Shown here piece after piece: positions 54,676 to 63,436 of a DNA stretch of 64,000 bases. The notes beneath the pieces were generated by a model, which saw nothing but the letters and a program-made list of their open reading frames with translations, was not told the DNA's origin and did not search any database. The DNA is taken from the NCBI RefSeq assembly GCF_017639205.1, contig NZ_CP071139.1:3302001-3366000 (forward strand), in the 5' to 3' direction. Position numbers and translations under genes: made by a program. The DNA is from Streptomyces nojiriensis. GTDB lineage: Bacteria > Actinomycetota > Actinomycetes > Streptomycetales > Streptomycetaceae. Position 1 is the stretch's first letter, and each line of letters opens with the position of its first letter.

Positions 54676-55818
54676 TCAGCCTCCGGAGGTGTCCAGTTCA
54701 GCGTCCTCGCTCACACCCGCGCAGTCGTACGGGTCCTTCAGCCAGCCGTCCGGCAGGACAACTCGGTTGTTTCCGGACGTCCGACCGCGAGGCCCGTCCG
54801 CGCTCTCCGGCCACGCTTGATCCAGATCGAGCTCGCTCAGATGAGCGTCCAGCTCGGCCAGGGAGGAGGTGACCGCGAGCTTCTTGCGCATCTCGGAGCC
54901 CACCGAGAAGCCCTTGAGGTACCAGGCCACGTGCTTACGGAAGTCGATCACCCCGCGCGCCTCGTCGCCGATCCACTCACCCAGCAGCTGCGCGTGGCGG
55001 TGCATGGTGGTCGCCACCTCGCGCAGGGTGGGCTTGTGGAAGTCCTCGGGGCGCCCCTCGAAGGCCGCCACCAGGTCGTTGAACAGCCACGGCCGCCCCA
55101 GGCAGCCGCGTCCCACGACCACGCCGTCGCAGCCGGTCTCGCGGACCATGCGCAGCGCGTCCTCCGCGCACCAGATGTCGCCGTTGCCGAGCACCGGGAT
55201 CTCCGGCACGTGCTCCTTGAGCCGCGCGATGGCGTCCCAGTCGGCGGTGCCGCCGTAGTGCTGGGCGGTGGTCCGGCCGTGCAGGGCTATGGCGGTGACG
55301 CCCTCCTCGACGGCGATCCGGCCCGCGTCGAGGTAGGTGAGGTGCTCGTCGTTGATGCCCTTGCGCATCTTCATGGTGACCGGCAGGTCACCGGCGCCGG
55401 CGACGGCCTCGCGCAGGATCGCGCGCAGCAGGTTGCGCTTGTACGGGAGGGCCGAGCCGCCGCCCTTGCGGGTCACCTTGGGGACGGGGCAGCCGAAGTT
55501 GAGGTCGATGTGGTCGGCGCGGTCCTCTTCGACGATCACGCGGACCGCCTTGCCGACCGTGACCGGGTCCACCCCGTACAGCTGAATCGAGCGAGGCTTC
55601 TCGGTCTCGTCGAAGTGGATCAGCTGCATGGTCTTCTCGTTGCGCTCGACCAGGGCGCGGGTCGTGATCATCTCGCTCACGAACAGCCCCTTGCCGCCCG
55701 AGAACTCCCGGCAGAGGGTACGGAACGGGGCGTTGGTGATGCCGGCCATGGGTGCGAGCACCACCGGGGGCTGCACGGTGTGCGGGCCGATCGCGAGAGG
55801 CGGAGGGAGCGTGGTCAT
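54676..55818 (-). CDS. dusB: tRNA-dihydrouridine synthase (DusB type)
   Basis: A 380-residue FMN enzyme that reduces uridines in the tRNA D-loop with NADPH. The flavin barrel has VLAPMAGITNAPFRTLCREFSG, DLNFGCPVPKVTRKGGGSAL (the Cys is the catalytic acid) and VVVGRGCLGRPWLF. A helical RNA-binding C-terminal domain follows. ATG 55818 is 52 bases from the divergent MFS gene. The C-terminal extension of about 40 residues is polar and of no known role. Confidence 0.94.
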   Translation of the reverse strand: MTTLPPPLAIGPHTVQPPVVLAPMAGITNAPFRTLCREFSGGKGLFVSEMITTRALVERNEKTMQLIHFDETEKPRSIQLYGVDPVTVGKAVRVIVEEDRADHIDLNFGCPVPKVTRKGGGSALPYKRNLLRAILREAVAGAGDLPVTMKMRKGINDEHLTYLDAGRIAVEEGVTAIALHGRTTAQHYGGTADWDAIARLKEHVPEIPVLGNGDIWCAEDALRMVRETGCDGVVVGRGCLGRPWLFNDLVAAFEGRPEDFHKPTLREVATTMHRHAQLLGEWIGDEARGVIDFRKHVAWYLKGFSVGSEMRKKLAVTSSLAELDAHLSELDLDQAWPESADGPRGRTSGNNRVVLPDGWLKDPYDCAGVSEDAELDTSGG

Positions 55819-55869
55819 CCGCCCATTGTCCCGCATGCCGAGGGGGTGGGGGGGACGTAGCATCGGCGC

Positions 55870-57318
55870 ATGATCGAGTCGAGTCCCCGGCAGCGCACGC
55901 TCGTCCTCGCGATCTGCTGCATGAGCCTGCTGATCGTCAGCCTCGACAACACCGTGCTCAACGTCGCTCTGCCCTCGATGCGCCGCGACCTGGACGCCTC
56001 GGTCTCGGGGCTGCAGTGGAGCATCGACGCCTACACCCTCGTACTGGCCTCGCTGCTGATGCTCGCCGGGTCCACGGCCGACCGGATCGGTCGCCGGAAG
56101 GTGTTCGTGGCCGGCCTGGTGGCCTTCACGGGCGGCTCGCTGCTCTGCTCGCTCGCCCCCGGCCTCGACTGGCTCATCGTTTTCCGGATGGTGCAGGCGG
56201 TCGGCGGCGCGATGCTCAACCCGGTGGCGATGTCGATCATCACCAACACCTTCACCGATCCCGCCGAGCGGGCCCGGGCCATCGGTGTGTGGGGTGCCGT
56301 CGGGGGCGTCTCCATGGCGGCGGGGCCCCTCATCGGCGGGGTGCTGGTGGACTCCGTGGGCTGGCGCTCGATCTTCCTGATCAATCTGCCGATCGGTCTG
56401 GCTGCGTTCGCGCTGACCCTGCGGCACATTCCCGAGTCCCGGGCGGCCCGGCCGCGCCGCCCGGACCCGCTGGGGCAGGTGCTGGTCATCGCCCTGCTGG
56501 GCAGTCTGACGTACGGGATCATCGAGGCCCCGGCGGCCGGCTGGCGCTCGCCGCTGATCATGGGGTGCGCGGTGGTGGCCTTCGCCTCGTTCGTGGGGCT
56601 GCTGATCCACGAACCCCGTCGCGAGGAGCCGCTGATCGATCTCCGGTTCTTCCGGAGCGCGCCCTTCAGCGGGTCGACCGTGATCGCGATCAGCGCATTC
56701 GCCGGGCTGGCCGGTTTCCTCTTCCTGAACACGCTGTACCTCCAGGACGTGCGGGGGCTCAGCGCCCTGCACGCCGGGCTCTACATGCTGCCGATGGCCG
56801 GCCTGACCGTCCTGTTCGCGCCGCTGGCCGGGCGGCTGGTGGGCAGTCGTGGGCCGCGGATCTGCCTGCTGATCGCGGGTGTGTCGATGGCGTCGAGCGG
56901 GCTGCTGTTCGCCCTGTTCGAGGCCGAGACGTCCAACCCGCTCCTGTTCACCGGGTACATGCTGTTCGGGCTCGGCTTCGGCATGGTGAACGCGCCGATC
57001 ACCAATACGGCGGTGTCCGGGATGCCGCGGTCCCAGGCCGGGGTGGCGGCCGCCATCGCCTCCACCAGCCGGCAGACCGGCGGCACCCTGGGCGTCGCGG
57101 TGATCGGCTCGGTGCTGGCGGCCGGGCTGGCGAACGGCTCGGACTTCTCGGGCGCGGCCCAGCCGGCCTGGTGGATCATCACGGTCTGCGGGCTGCTCGT
57201 CCTGGTCGTGGGCGCGGCGACGAGCGGCGCATGGGCCCGCGCGACGGCGGAACGCACCGCCCGCACCCTGGAGGAGGCGGTCGGCGCCGCTGCCGTGACG
57301 GGTTCGCCGACCCCCTAG
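55870..57318 (+). CDS. DHA2-family MFS drug exporter (14 helices)
   Basis: A 482-residue proton-driven efflux protein of the EmrB/QacA group. MSLLIVSLDNTVLNVALPSMRRDL is helix 1 with the family motif D1 (LDxTVxNVALP), GSTADRIGRRKV is motif A, and GPLIGGVLVDSVGWRSIFLINLPIG is motif C followed by the W-R-x-I-F-x-I-N-x-P signature. The drug is not predictable. It converges on the MarR gene at 57337, which may control either it or the doxX gene. Confidence 0.93.
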   Translation: MIESSPRQRTLVLAICCMSLLIVSLDNTVLNVALPSMRRDLDASVSGLQWSIDAYTLVLASLLMLAGSTADRIGRRKVFVAGLVAFTGGSLLCSLAPGLDWLIVFRMVQAVGGAMLNPVAMSIITNTFTDPAERARAIGVWGAVGGVSMAAGPLIGGVLVDSVGWRSIFLINLPIGLAAFALTLRHIPESRAARPRRPDPLGQVLVIALLGSLTYGIIEAPAAGWRSPLIMGCAVVAFASFVGLLIHEPRREEPLIDLRFFRSAPFSGSTVIAISAFAGLAGFLFLNTLYLQDVRGLSALHAGLYMLPMAGLTVLFAPLAGRLVGSRGPRICLLIAGVSMASSGLLFALFEAETSNPLLFTGYMLFGLGFGMVNAPITNTAVSGMPRSQAGVAAAIASTSRQTGGTLGVAVIGSVLAAGLANGSDFSGAAQPAWWIITVCGLLVLVVGAATSGAWARATAERTARTLEEAVGAAAVTGSPTP

Positions 57319-57336
57319 AGTCCTTCGCCCTGGCGG

Positions 57337-57801
57337 CTACTCGCTGCAGTTGAAGTCCTCGGCCGAGGTGTTGACCCGGTCGAGGAGGCCGCGCAGGAGA
57401 TCGCGCTCCGCGGCCGACAGGCCCGCGAAGATGCCGCTCTCGACCTCGTCGAGGGCGGTGTTCGTCTTATGGAGGGCCGCTTCCCCGGCGTCGGTGATGG
57501 CCACGTTGTGACGGCGGCGGTCGGCCGGGTCCCGGCGGCGTTCGGCCAGGCCCTCGCCCTCCAGGTCGTTCAGGATCCCGACGAGCACGCTCGGGTCCAC
57601 CTCCAGCCGCTCGGCGAGCGCCCGCTGGCTCATGGGGCCGCCTTCCAGGTGCATCAGCGTCATCGCGTGCCGGGGGGTGAGCCCGGCCGCGCCGAGTGCG
57701 CGCTTCATCCGCGTCTGGGTGACCGATCCGTGCCAGGCCAGCAGCAGGCCCAGCCGCTGGCGAGGGTGCGGTCCGTCCTGATCTGCCGTCATGGTCCACA
57801 T
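57337..57801 (-). CDS. MarR-family transcriptional regulator
   Basis: 154 residues with the winged helix: LTPRHAMTLMHLEGGPMSQRALAERLEVDPSVLVGILNDLEGEGLAERRRDPADRRRHNVAIT spans the HTH and the wing. The only cysteine is four residues from the end. ATG 57801 and ATG 57792 are both possible; neither has a strong ribosome site. It is divergent from the DoxX gene at 57884, a pairing often seen in actinobacteria, and the gap contains repeated TTG/CAA motifs likely to be its operator. Confidence 0.92.
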   Translation of the reverse strand: MWTMTADQDGPHPRQRLGLLLAWHGSVTQTRMKRALGAAGLTPRHAMTLMHLEGGPMSQRALAERLEVDPSVLVGILNDLEGEGLAERRRDPADRRRHNVAITDAGEAALHKTNTALDEVESGIFAGLSAAERDLLRGLLDRVNTSAEDFNCSE

Positions 57802-57819
57802 CGTAGCAACCGGGAAATG

Positions 57820-57852
57820 ATTGCGTTCAAGATATCGTTGATGCGATTCAAT
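57820..57852. promoter_or_regulatory. Candidate MarR operator in the marR/doxX gap
   Basis: A 33-bp region flanked by ATTG and CAAT that contains TTGCGTTCAAG (57821-57831) and a related TTGATGCGATTCAA (57839-57851). The first motif is also half of the palindrome at 54541-54561. Confidence 0.4.
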
Positions 57853-57883
57853 GGTTTTACATCATCGACCGTTGGAGATCTTC

Positions 57884-58228
57884 ATGTTCATCGCCTACTC
57901 CGTCGTCGGCGTCCTGCTCGCCCTCGTCCTCGCCGCCTCCGCCACCTTCACCCTCCAGCGCAACGACCAGATCGTGGCGAGCATGCAGAAGGTCCAGGTC
58001 CCGGACTCGTGGCTGCCGCGCCTGGCCACACTCAAGGCCGCGGGCGCGATCGGCCTGGTGGCCGGCCTGTGGGTGACTCCGCTCGGCGTGGCCGCGGCGG
58101 CCGGCGTGACCCTCTACTTCGTCGGCGCGGTCATCAGCCACCTCCGGGTCAAGGACTACGAGCTGGCGCCGGCGGCCGTCCTGACCCTGGTCTCGGCGGC
58201 CGCCCTGGCGCTGCGTATCCTCGCCTGA
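57884..58228 (+). CDS. DoxX-family membrane protein
   Basis: 114 residues with four membrane helices, in the order helix, loop with QRNDQIVASMQKVQVPDSWL, helix (LKAAGAIGLVAGLWV), helix and helix. This is the DoxX-like fold, whose members take part in redox or thiol stress responses in actinobacteria, though most have no known activity. ATG 57884 has GGAG 6 bases upstream. A strong inverted repeat follows its stop. Confidence 0.88.
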   Translation: MFIAYSVVGVLLALVLAASATFTLQRNDQIVASMQKVQVPDSWLPRLATLKAAGAIGLVAGLWVTPLGVAAAAGVTLYFVGAVISHLRVKDYELAPAAVLTLVSAAALALRILA

Positions 58229-58231
58229 CAC

Positions 58232-58267
58232 TGACGAGTGACAGATATTGAAATCTGTCACTCGTCA
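58232..58267. promoter_or_regulatory. Long palindrome before the aldo-keto reductase gene
   Basis: Perfect 15-bp arms (58232-58246 and 58253-58267) with a 6-base centre; the inner part is TGACAGAT and ATCTGTCA. It ends 15 bases before the start codon at 58283. It could be an operator for the TetR protein at 59363 or the doxX terminator; the AT-rich inner part and its location favour an operator. Confidence 0.55.
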
Positions 58268-58282
58268 TGCCATTCTCGTTCC

Positions 58283-59341
58283 ATGACGAAGAACGAGAGC
58301 ACCTACGCGACCGCCGACCGCCGCACTCTCGGCAGCACCGGCCCCACCGTCTTCCCGCTGGGGCTGGGTTGCATGGGGATGTCCGCCCTCTACGGGGAGG
58401 CGGACCGCGCCGAGTCCATCGCGACCATCCACGCCTATCTGGACGCCGCCCCCGACGGCACGCACACGCTGCTGGACACCGGCGACTTCTACGGCATGGG
58501 GCACAACGAGCTGCTGATCGCCGAGGCCCTGCGCACGGCGCCCGCCGAGGCCCGCGAGCGGGCGCTGACCAGCGTCAAGTTCGGCGCGCTGCGCACGGTC
58601 GAGGGCGGCTTCACCGGCTACGACGGCCGGCCGGAGGCCGTCAAGAACTTCCTGGCCTACTCGCTCCAGCGGCTCGGCCGGGACCACATCGACATCTACC
58701 GGATCGCGCGGGTGGACCCGGACGTGCCGATCGAGGAGACCGTCGGGGCCATCGCCGAGGCGGTCGAGGCCGGGCACGTGCGCCACATCGGCCTCTCGGA
58801 GGTCGGCGCGGACACCCTGCGCCGGGCCGCCGCCGTGGCCCCGATCTCCGACCTCCAGATCGAGTACTCGCTGATCTCCCGCGGGATCGAGGCCGAGATC
58901 CTGCCGACCGCCCGCGAGCTCGGCATAGGGATCACGGCGTACGGCGTGCTGTCCCGCGGCCTGATCAGCGGCCACTTCACCCGCGACCGCGCACTGGCCC
59001 CGGGCGACTTCCGCGGCATGAGCCCCCGTTTCCAGGGCGACAACCTCGACCGGAACCTCGACCTGGTGGAGGCGCTGCGCAAGGTGGCCGAGGGCAGGGG
59101 CGTGAGCGTCGCCCAGACCGCGATCGCCTGGGTACTCGCGCAGGGGCCGCGGCACGGGGTCGACATCGTGCCGCTGGTGGGCGCCCGGCGCCGGGACCGG
59201 CTCGCCGAGGCACTGGGTGCCATGGACGTCTCGCTCGACGCCGCCGACCTGGCCGCCGTCGAGGAGGCCGTCCCGGCGGGCGCCGCGTCCGGCGAGAGGT
59301 ATCCGGCGGCCCAGATGGCCCACCTCGACAGTGAGCACTGA
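58283..59341 (+). CDS. Aldo/keto reductase
   Basis: A 352-residue NADPH-dependent (alpha/beta)8 barrel. The catalytic tetrad is visible as Asp and Tyr in LLDTGDFYGMGHNE and Lys in ALTSVKFGALR; a clear catalytic His is not, since the usual H-x-x-D segment reads IYRIARVDPD, as in some AKR families. GAMDVSLDAADLAAVEEA is the typical C-terminal helix. It reduces aldehydes or ketones. The gene lies upstream of a TetR regulator 22 bases away in the same direction, which probably controls it. Confidence 0.9.
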   Translation: MTKNESTYATADRRTLGSTGPTVFPLGLGCMGMSALYGEADRAESIATIHAYLDAAPDGTHTLLDTGDFYGMGHNELLIAEALRTAPAEARERALTSVKFGALRTVEGGFTGYDGRPEAVKNFLAYSLQRLGRDHIDIYRIARVDPDVPIEETVGAIAEAVEAGHVRHIGLSEVGADTLRRAAAVAPISDLQIEYSLISRGIEAEILPTARELGIGITAYGVLSRGLISGHFTRDRALAPGDFRGMSPRFQGDNLDRNLDLVEALRKVAEGRGVSVAQTAIAWVLAQGPRHGVDIVPLVGARRRDRLAEALGAMDVSLDAADLAAVEEAVPAGAASGERYPAAQMAHLDSEH

Positions 59342-59362
59342 GCTGACGGTACGGTCGTACCC

Positions 59363-59956
59363 ATGCCTCCCGCTGCTGCCGAGCCCCTGACTCCCGAGCG
59401 CATCCTCGCGACCACCGAGGAGGTGCTGCGCCGCTTCGGTCCCACCAAGGCGACCGTGGTGGACGTGGCCCGCGCCCTGGGCGTCAGCCACGGCAGCGTG
59501 TACCGGCACTTCCCGTCGAAGGCGGCGCTGCGCGAGGCCGTCACGGACCGCTGGCTCGCCAGGAGCGTGGTCATGCTGGAGGAGATCGCCTCGGCTCCCA
59601 CCGGGAGCGCCCCCTCCAAGCTGGAGGCGTGGCTGGAGGCCCTCTTCGAGGCCAAGCGCCACAAGGCGGGCGACGACCCTGAGCTGTTCGCCACCTACAC
59701 CGTGCTGCTCGCCGAGAACAGCGGCGTGGTGGACGCGCACCTGAGCGAGCTGATCGACCAGCTGGGCCGGATCATCGCCGAGGGCGTCGCGGCGGGCTCG
59801 CTCGCCGCCGACGATGTGCCGGCGGCGGCCCGCGCGGTGTTCGACGCCACCGGCCGCTTCCACGACCCGCAGTACGCGGCCGACTGGCTCTCGCCGACGA
59901 TCATCACCGAGTTCGAGGCGGTCACCGCGCTCGTGATCCGGGGCCTGCGCGCCTGA
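59363..59956 (+). CDS. TetR-family transcriptional regulator
   Basis: 197 residues. The N-terminal HTH is TPERILATTEEVLRRFGPTKATVVDVARALGVSHGSVYRHFPSKAALREAV (about residues 14-63), diagnostic of the family. The helical C-terminal domain (TetR_C_7-like) binds an unknown ligand. It is probably cotranscribed with the aldo/keto reductase and may act at the palindrome 58232-58267 upstream of that gene (inference). Confidence 0.93.
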   Translation: MPPAAAEPLTPERILATTEEVLRRFGPTKATVVDVARALGVSHGSVYRHFPSKAALREAVTDRWLARSVVMLEEIASAPTGSAPSKLEAWLEALFEAKRHKAGDDPELFATYTVLLAENSGVVDAHLSELIDQLGRIIAEGVAAGSLAADDVPAAARAVFDATGRFHDPQYAADWLSPTIITEFEAVTALVIRGLRA

Positions 59957-60095
59957 CACGGAGGCCGCCACCGGCCGGAATCAGTCGACCCGCACAAATT
60001 TGATGATCATTTTGGCGTGTTCGGGTTGTTCGCGTCCCGTCAATCTCCTTACGGTCCCCCTACCGCACTTCATCAGGCACGATCCAGGGGGAACC

Positions 60096-60809
60096 TTGTC
60101 CACTCCGGCAACTCACAACGCACGACCGGCACCTCCGAAGCGCTCGGGCGGCGCCGCCGCCCTCGGCTGGATCCTGACCATCGTGTTCAACGTGGTCGCG
60201 CCGATCATCACGTACAACACACTCACCAAGGACCACGGCTGGAGCGAGTTCTCCGCGCTGATGCTCAGCAGTGCCTGGCCGGTGCTCGAAAGCGTCATCA
60301 GCCTGGCCTGGCGGCGCAAGCTCGACGAGTTCGCCGTCGTCACGCTGGTGTTCCTGGTGATCACCGCCGTCGTCTCGCTCATCGGCGCACACTCGGCCCG
60401 CGCGCTGCTCATCAAGGACTCGGGGGTCACCGGGCTCTTCGGGCTGCTCTGCCTGGGGACGCTGCTCGCGCCTCGGCCGCTGATGTTCTACTTCGGCCGC
60501 AAGTTCGCCACCGACGGCACCCCGGAGAGCACCGCCTGGTGGAACGGCCTGTGGCAGTACGAGGGCTTCCGCACCACCTTGACCCGGATGACCCTGGTGT
60601 GGGGCCTCGCGTACATCGCCGAAGCGATCGTCCGCATCGTGCTGGCCTACACGCTCAGCACCAGCACCATGGTGGTGCTCAGCCCGATCATGATCTACGC
60701 GGTGCTGGCCGCACTCGGCGTGTGGACCACCATGTACGGGAAGCGGTCCCAGGCCGAGGGGGAGCGCCGCGCGGCCGAGGCGGCGGCCCAGGCGGCGGCG
60801 GCCTCCTGA
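60096..60809 (+). CDS. VC0807-family membrane protein
   Basis: 237 residues with five to six helices (about 22-42, 45-65, 77-97, 110-130, 165-185 and 190-212). The segment LAPRPLMFYFGRKFATDGTPE is one I associate with the VC0807 family, of unknown function. The start is probably TTG 60096 with GGGGGA just upstream; no ATG or GTG occurs at a sensible place. The last 20 residues are Ala/Glu-rich and probably helical. It ends in a strong terminator shared with glyS. Confidence 0.75.
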   Translation: MSTPATHNARPAPPKRSGGAAALGWILTIVFNVVAPIITYNTLTKDHGWSEFSALMLSSAWPVLESVISLAWRRKLDEFAVVTLVFLVITAVVSLIGAHSARALLIKDSGVTGLFGLLCLGTLLAPRPLMFYFGRKFATDGTPESTAWWNGLWQYEGFRTTLTRMTLVWGLAYIAEAIVRIVLAYTLSTSTMVVLSPIMIYAVLAALGVWTTMYGKRSQAEGERRAAEAAAQAAAAS

Positions 60810-60830
60810 TCCGGGCCCGCCCCGCGAAAA

Positions 60831-60877
60831 AAGACCGGTGGCCCGGTGCGCTGCGAGCGCACCGGGCCACCGGTCTT
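60831..60877. terminator. Bidirectional terminator between the VC0807 and glyS genes
   Basis: A perfect 22-bp stem (60831-60852 with 60856-60877) with a 3-base loop. On the minus strand it is followed by TTTTTT, making it a textbook terminator for glyS. Confidence 0.93.
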
Positions 60878-60890
60878 CGTACGGCAGGAC

Positions 60891-62273
60891 CTAGCAGCCG
60901 AGCAGACGGCTGCCGAGGTAGCCCTGGATCTGGTCCAGGGAGACACGCTCCTGCTTCATGGTGTCGCGCTCGCGCACGGTCACCGCGTTGTCGTCCAGGG
61001 TGTCGAAGTCGACGGTGACGCAGAACGGCGTACCGATCTCGTCCTGGCGGCGGTAGCGGCGGCCGATGGCGCCCGCGTCGTCGAACTCGATGTTCCAGTT
61101 CTTGCGCAGGTCGGCGGCGAGGCCCTTGGCCTTCGGCGACAGCTGCGCGTTGCGGGACAGCGGCAGGACGGCGACCTTGATCGGGGCCAGACGCGGGTCG
61201 AAGCGCATCACGGTGCGCTTCTCCATGACGCCCTTGGCGTTCGGGGCCTCGTCCTCGTTGTACGCGTCGAGCATGAAGGCGAGCATGGCGCGGTTGACAC
61301 CGGCCGCCGGCTCGATGACGAACGGGGTGTAGCGCTCACCCGACTCCTGGTCGAGGTAGCTGAGGTTCTGACCGGAGGCGGCGGAGTGGGCCTTGAGGTC
61401 GAAGTCGGTGCGGTTGGCCACACCCTCGAGCTCGGAGAACTCGCTGCCACCGAAGTTGAAGCGGTACTCGATGTCGGCGGTGCGCTTCGAGTAGTGGGAC
61501 AGCTTCTCCTTCGGGTGCTCGTACCAGCGGATGTTCTCCTCGCGGATGCCGAGGTCGCGGTACCAGTTCCACCGCTCCTGCATCCAGTACTCCTGCCACT
61601 GCTCGTCCTCGCCCGGCTTGACGAAGAACTCCATCTCCATCTGCTCGAACTCGCGGGTGCGGAAGATGAAGTTGCCCGGAGTGATCTCGTTCCGGAAGGA
61701 CTTGCCCATCTGCGCGATGCCGAAGGGCGGCTTCTTGCGCGAAGTGGTCTGCACGTGGGCGAAGTTGGTGAAGATGCCCTGGGCGGTCTCGGGGCGCAGG
61801 TACGCCTTCGAGCCGGTGTCCTGGGTCGGGCCGAGGTGGGTCTCCAGCATGCCGGAGAACTGCTTGGGCTCGGTGAACTGGCCCTTCACACCACAGTTGG
61901 GGCAGTTGATGTCGGCGAGGCCATTGGCGGGTACACGGCCGTGCTTGGCCTCGTACGCCTCTTCAAGGTGGTCCGCCCGGTGGCGCTTGTGGCAGGAGGT
62001 GCACTCGGTGAGCGGGTCCGAGAAGGTGGCGACGTGGCCGGAGGCCACCCACACCTCGGGGGCCAGGATCACCGACGAGTCGAGGCCGACGACGTCCTCA
62101 CGCCCGGTGACCATCGCCTTCCACCACTGGCGCTTGATGTTCTCCTTGAGCTCGACACCGAGCGGGCCGTAGTCCCAGGCGGCCTTGGAGCCGCCGTAGA
62201 TGTCACTGCACGGGAAAACGAAGCCACGGCGCTTGCTCAGGCTGACGATGGTTTCGATCTTGTCGGCGGCCAC
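60891..62273 (-). CDS. glyS: Glycine-tRNA ligase
   Basis: A 460-residue class II synthetase of the dimeric type. [25 protein letters not shown] is the N-terminal region, motif 2 is [19 protein letters not shown] and motif 3 is [14 protein letters not shown]. Zinc-type cysteines in CTSCHKRH and CPNCG are present in the insertion. The C-terminal anticodon-binding domain ends the chain. It charges tRNA-Gly. The start is GTG 62273. The gene is divergent from znuA. Confidence 0.96.
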   Translation of the reverse strand: MAADKIETIVSLSKRRGFVFPCSDIYGGSKAAWDYGPLGVELKENIKRQWWKAMVTGREDVVGLDSSVILAPEVWVASGHVATFSDPLTECTSCHKRHRADHLEEAYEAKHGRVPANGLADINCPNCGVKGQFTEPKQFSGMLETHLGPTQDTGSKAYLRPETAQGIFTNFAHVQTTSRKKPPFGIAQMGKSFRNEITPGNFIFRTREFEQMEMEFFVKPGEDEQWQEYWMQERWNWYRDLGIREENIRWYEHPKEKLSHYSKRTADIEYRFNFGGSEFSELEGVANRTDFDLKAHSAASGQNLSYLDQESGERYTPFVIEPAAGVNRAMLAFMLDAYNEDEAPNAKGVMEKRTVMRFDPRLAPIKVAVLPLSRNAQLSPKAKGLAADLRKNWNIEFDDAGAIGRRYRRQDEIGTPFCVTVDFDTLDDNAVTVRERDTMKQERVSLDQIQGYLGSRLLGC

Positions 62274-62392
62274 GGTGCTCTCTTCATTACGAGGACGAAC
62301 GGCGAAGTCTTTAGATTACCGGCGCCCACACCCCCCCTTTCAAATCGGTTCCCCTTCCACGCCTGCCCACCCGGGCCTCCGACCTGGGTTTT

Positions 62393-62429
62393 TGACAATC
62401 GTTTCCATCTTTGATGAAAATGGATGTCA
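62393..62429 (+). promoter_or_regulatory. Two tandem Zur-like boxes before znuA
   Basis: TGACAATCGTTTCCA (62393-62407) and TGAAAATGGATGTCA (62415-62429) resemble the Zur consensus TGAAAATnATTTTCA. They start 22 bp apart, on one face of the helix. The second box reaches the probable start codon, so bound Zur would block both polymerase and ribosome access. Confidence 0.7.
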
Positions 62430-63409
62430 TGAACGTACGACGCCTCATACCCACCGCCGCCCTCGCCGGAGCCGTCGCCCTCGGCGCCACGGCCCTGACC
62501 GCCTGCTCCGGAACCGCCGCCGGCGCCGGTGGCGGCAAGGACGGCAAGGTCGGCGTGACGGCGTCGTTCTATCCCATGGCCTTCCTCGCCGAGCAGATCG
62601 GCAAGGACCACGTGAAGGTCGACAGCCTGACCAAGCCGGGCGTCGAACCGCACGACCTGGAGATCACCCCCAAGCAGACCGGGCAGCTCGGCGAGTCCGA
62701 CGTCGTCGTCTACCTCAAGAGCCTGCAGCCCGCCGTCGACAAGGCCGTCGCCCAGTCCGGCGTGAAGAACGTCGTCGACGCCGCGACCCTGACCGAGCTG
62801 GAGGTCCACGGCTCCGCAGGCCACGACCACGGCGCCGAGGAGGCCCACGCCGAGGGCGGGGGCCACGACCACGGCCACGGCGAGGGCGGCAAGGACCCGC
62901 ACGTCTGGCTCGACCCGGTCAAGTACGCGGAGATCGCCAAGGGCGTCGGCGCCGCCCTGGAGAAGGCCGACCCCGGCCACGCCGCGGACTACAAGAAGAA
63001 CACCGACGAGCTCGTCGGCAAACTGGCCGCGCTGGACACGGAGTTCAAGGACGGCCTGCAGAACACCGCTTCCAGGACCTTCATCACCACCCACTCCGCC
63101 TTCGGCTACCTCGCCGAGCGCTACGGCCTCGACCAGGAGGGCATCTCCGGCGTCGACCCCGAGTCCGAGCCGAGCCCGGCCCGGATGAAGGATCTTCAGG
63201 CCGTCGCGAAGAAGGACAATGTCACCACCGTGTTCTTCGAGACCCTGGCCAGCGACAAGACGGCCAAGACCCTCGCGACGGACACCGGTCTGAAGACCGA
63301 TGTCCTGGACCCGCTCGAAGGAATCACCGGCACGTCCCAGGGCGCTGACTACTTCGAGGTCATGCGGTCCAACCTCAAGAACCTCCAGAAGGCGCTCGGA
63401 GCCAAGTAG
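62429..63409 (+). CDS. znuA: Zinc ABC transporter substrate-binding lipoprotein
   Basis: 326 residues with a lipoprotein signal (LTAC, Cys26) and the ZnuA/AdcA fold. Metal ligands are in GVEPHDLEITP, KDPHVWLDP, TTHSAFGYLAERYGL and an acidic C-terminal site. A His-rich loop (GHDHGAEEAHAEGGGHDHGH, about residues 130-150) is typical of zinc-specific members. It binds zinc outside the cell for the ZnuBC permease. I chose ATG 62429 for the signal peptide; ATG 62414 or 62420 are alternatives. The znuC frame begins just after. Confidence 0.94.
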   Translation: MNVRRLIPTAALAGAVALGATALTACSGTAAGAGGGKDGKVGVTASFYPMAFLAEQIGKDHVKVDSLTKPGVEPHDLEITPKQTGQLGESDVVVYLKSLQPAVDKAVAQSGVKNVVDAATLTELEVHGSAGHDHGAEEAHAEGGGHDHGHGEGGKDPHVWLDPVKYAEIAKGVGAALEKADPGHAADYKKNTDELVGKLAALDTEFKDGLQNTASRTFITTHSAFGYLAERYGLDQEGISGVDPESEPSPARMKDLQAVAKKDNVTTVFFETLASDKTAKTLATDTGLKTDVLDPLEGITGTSQGADYFEVMRSNLKNLQKALGAK

Positions 63410-63436
63410 ATGACAGCAGCAACGGAGGCGCGAGCC

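Noticed and set aside
60846..62414. A 522-residue plus-strand frame across glyS.
   Set aside because: It is antisense to glyS, with a low-complexity Leu/Val/Gly/Glu composition and no domain.
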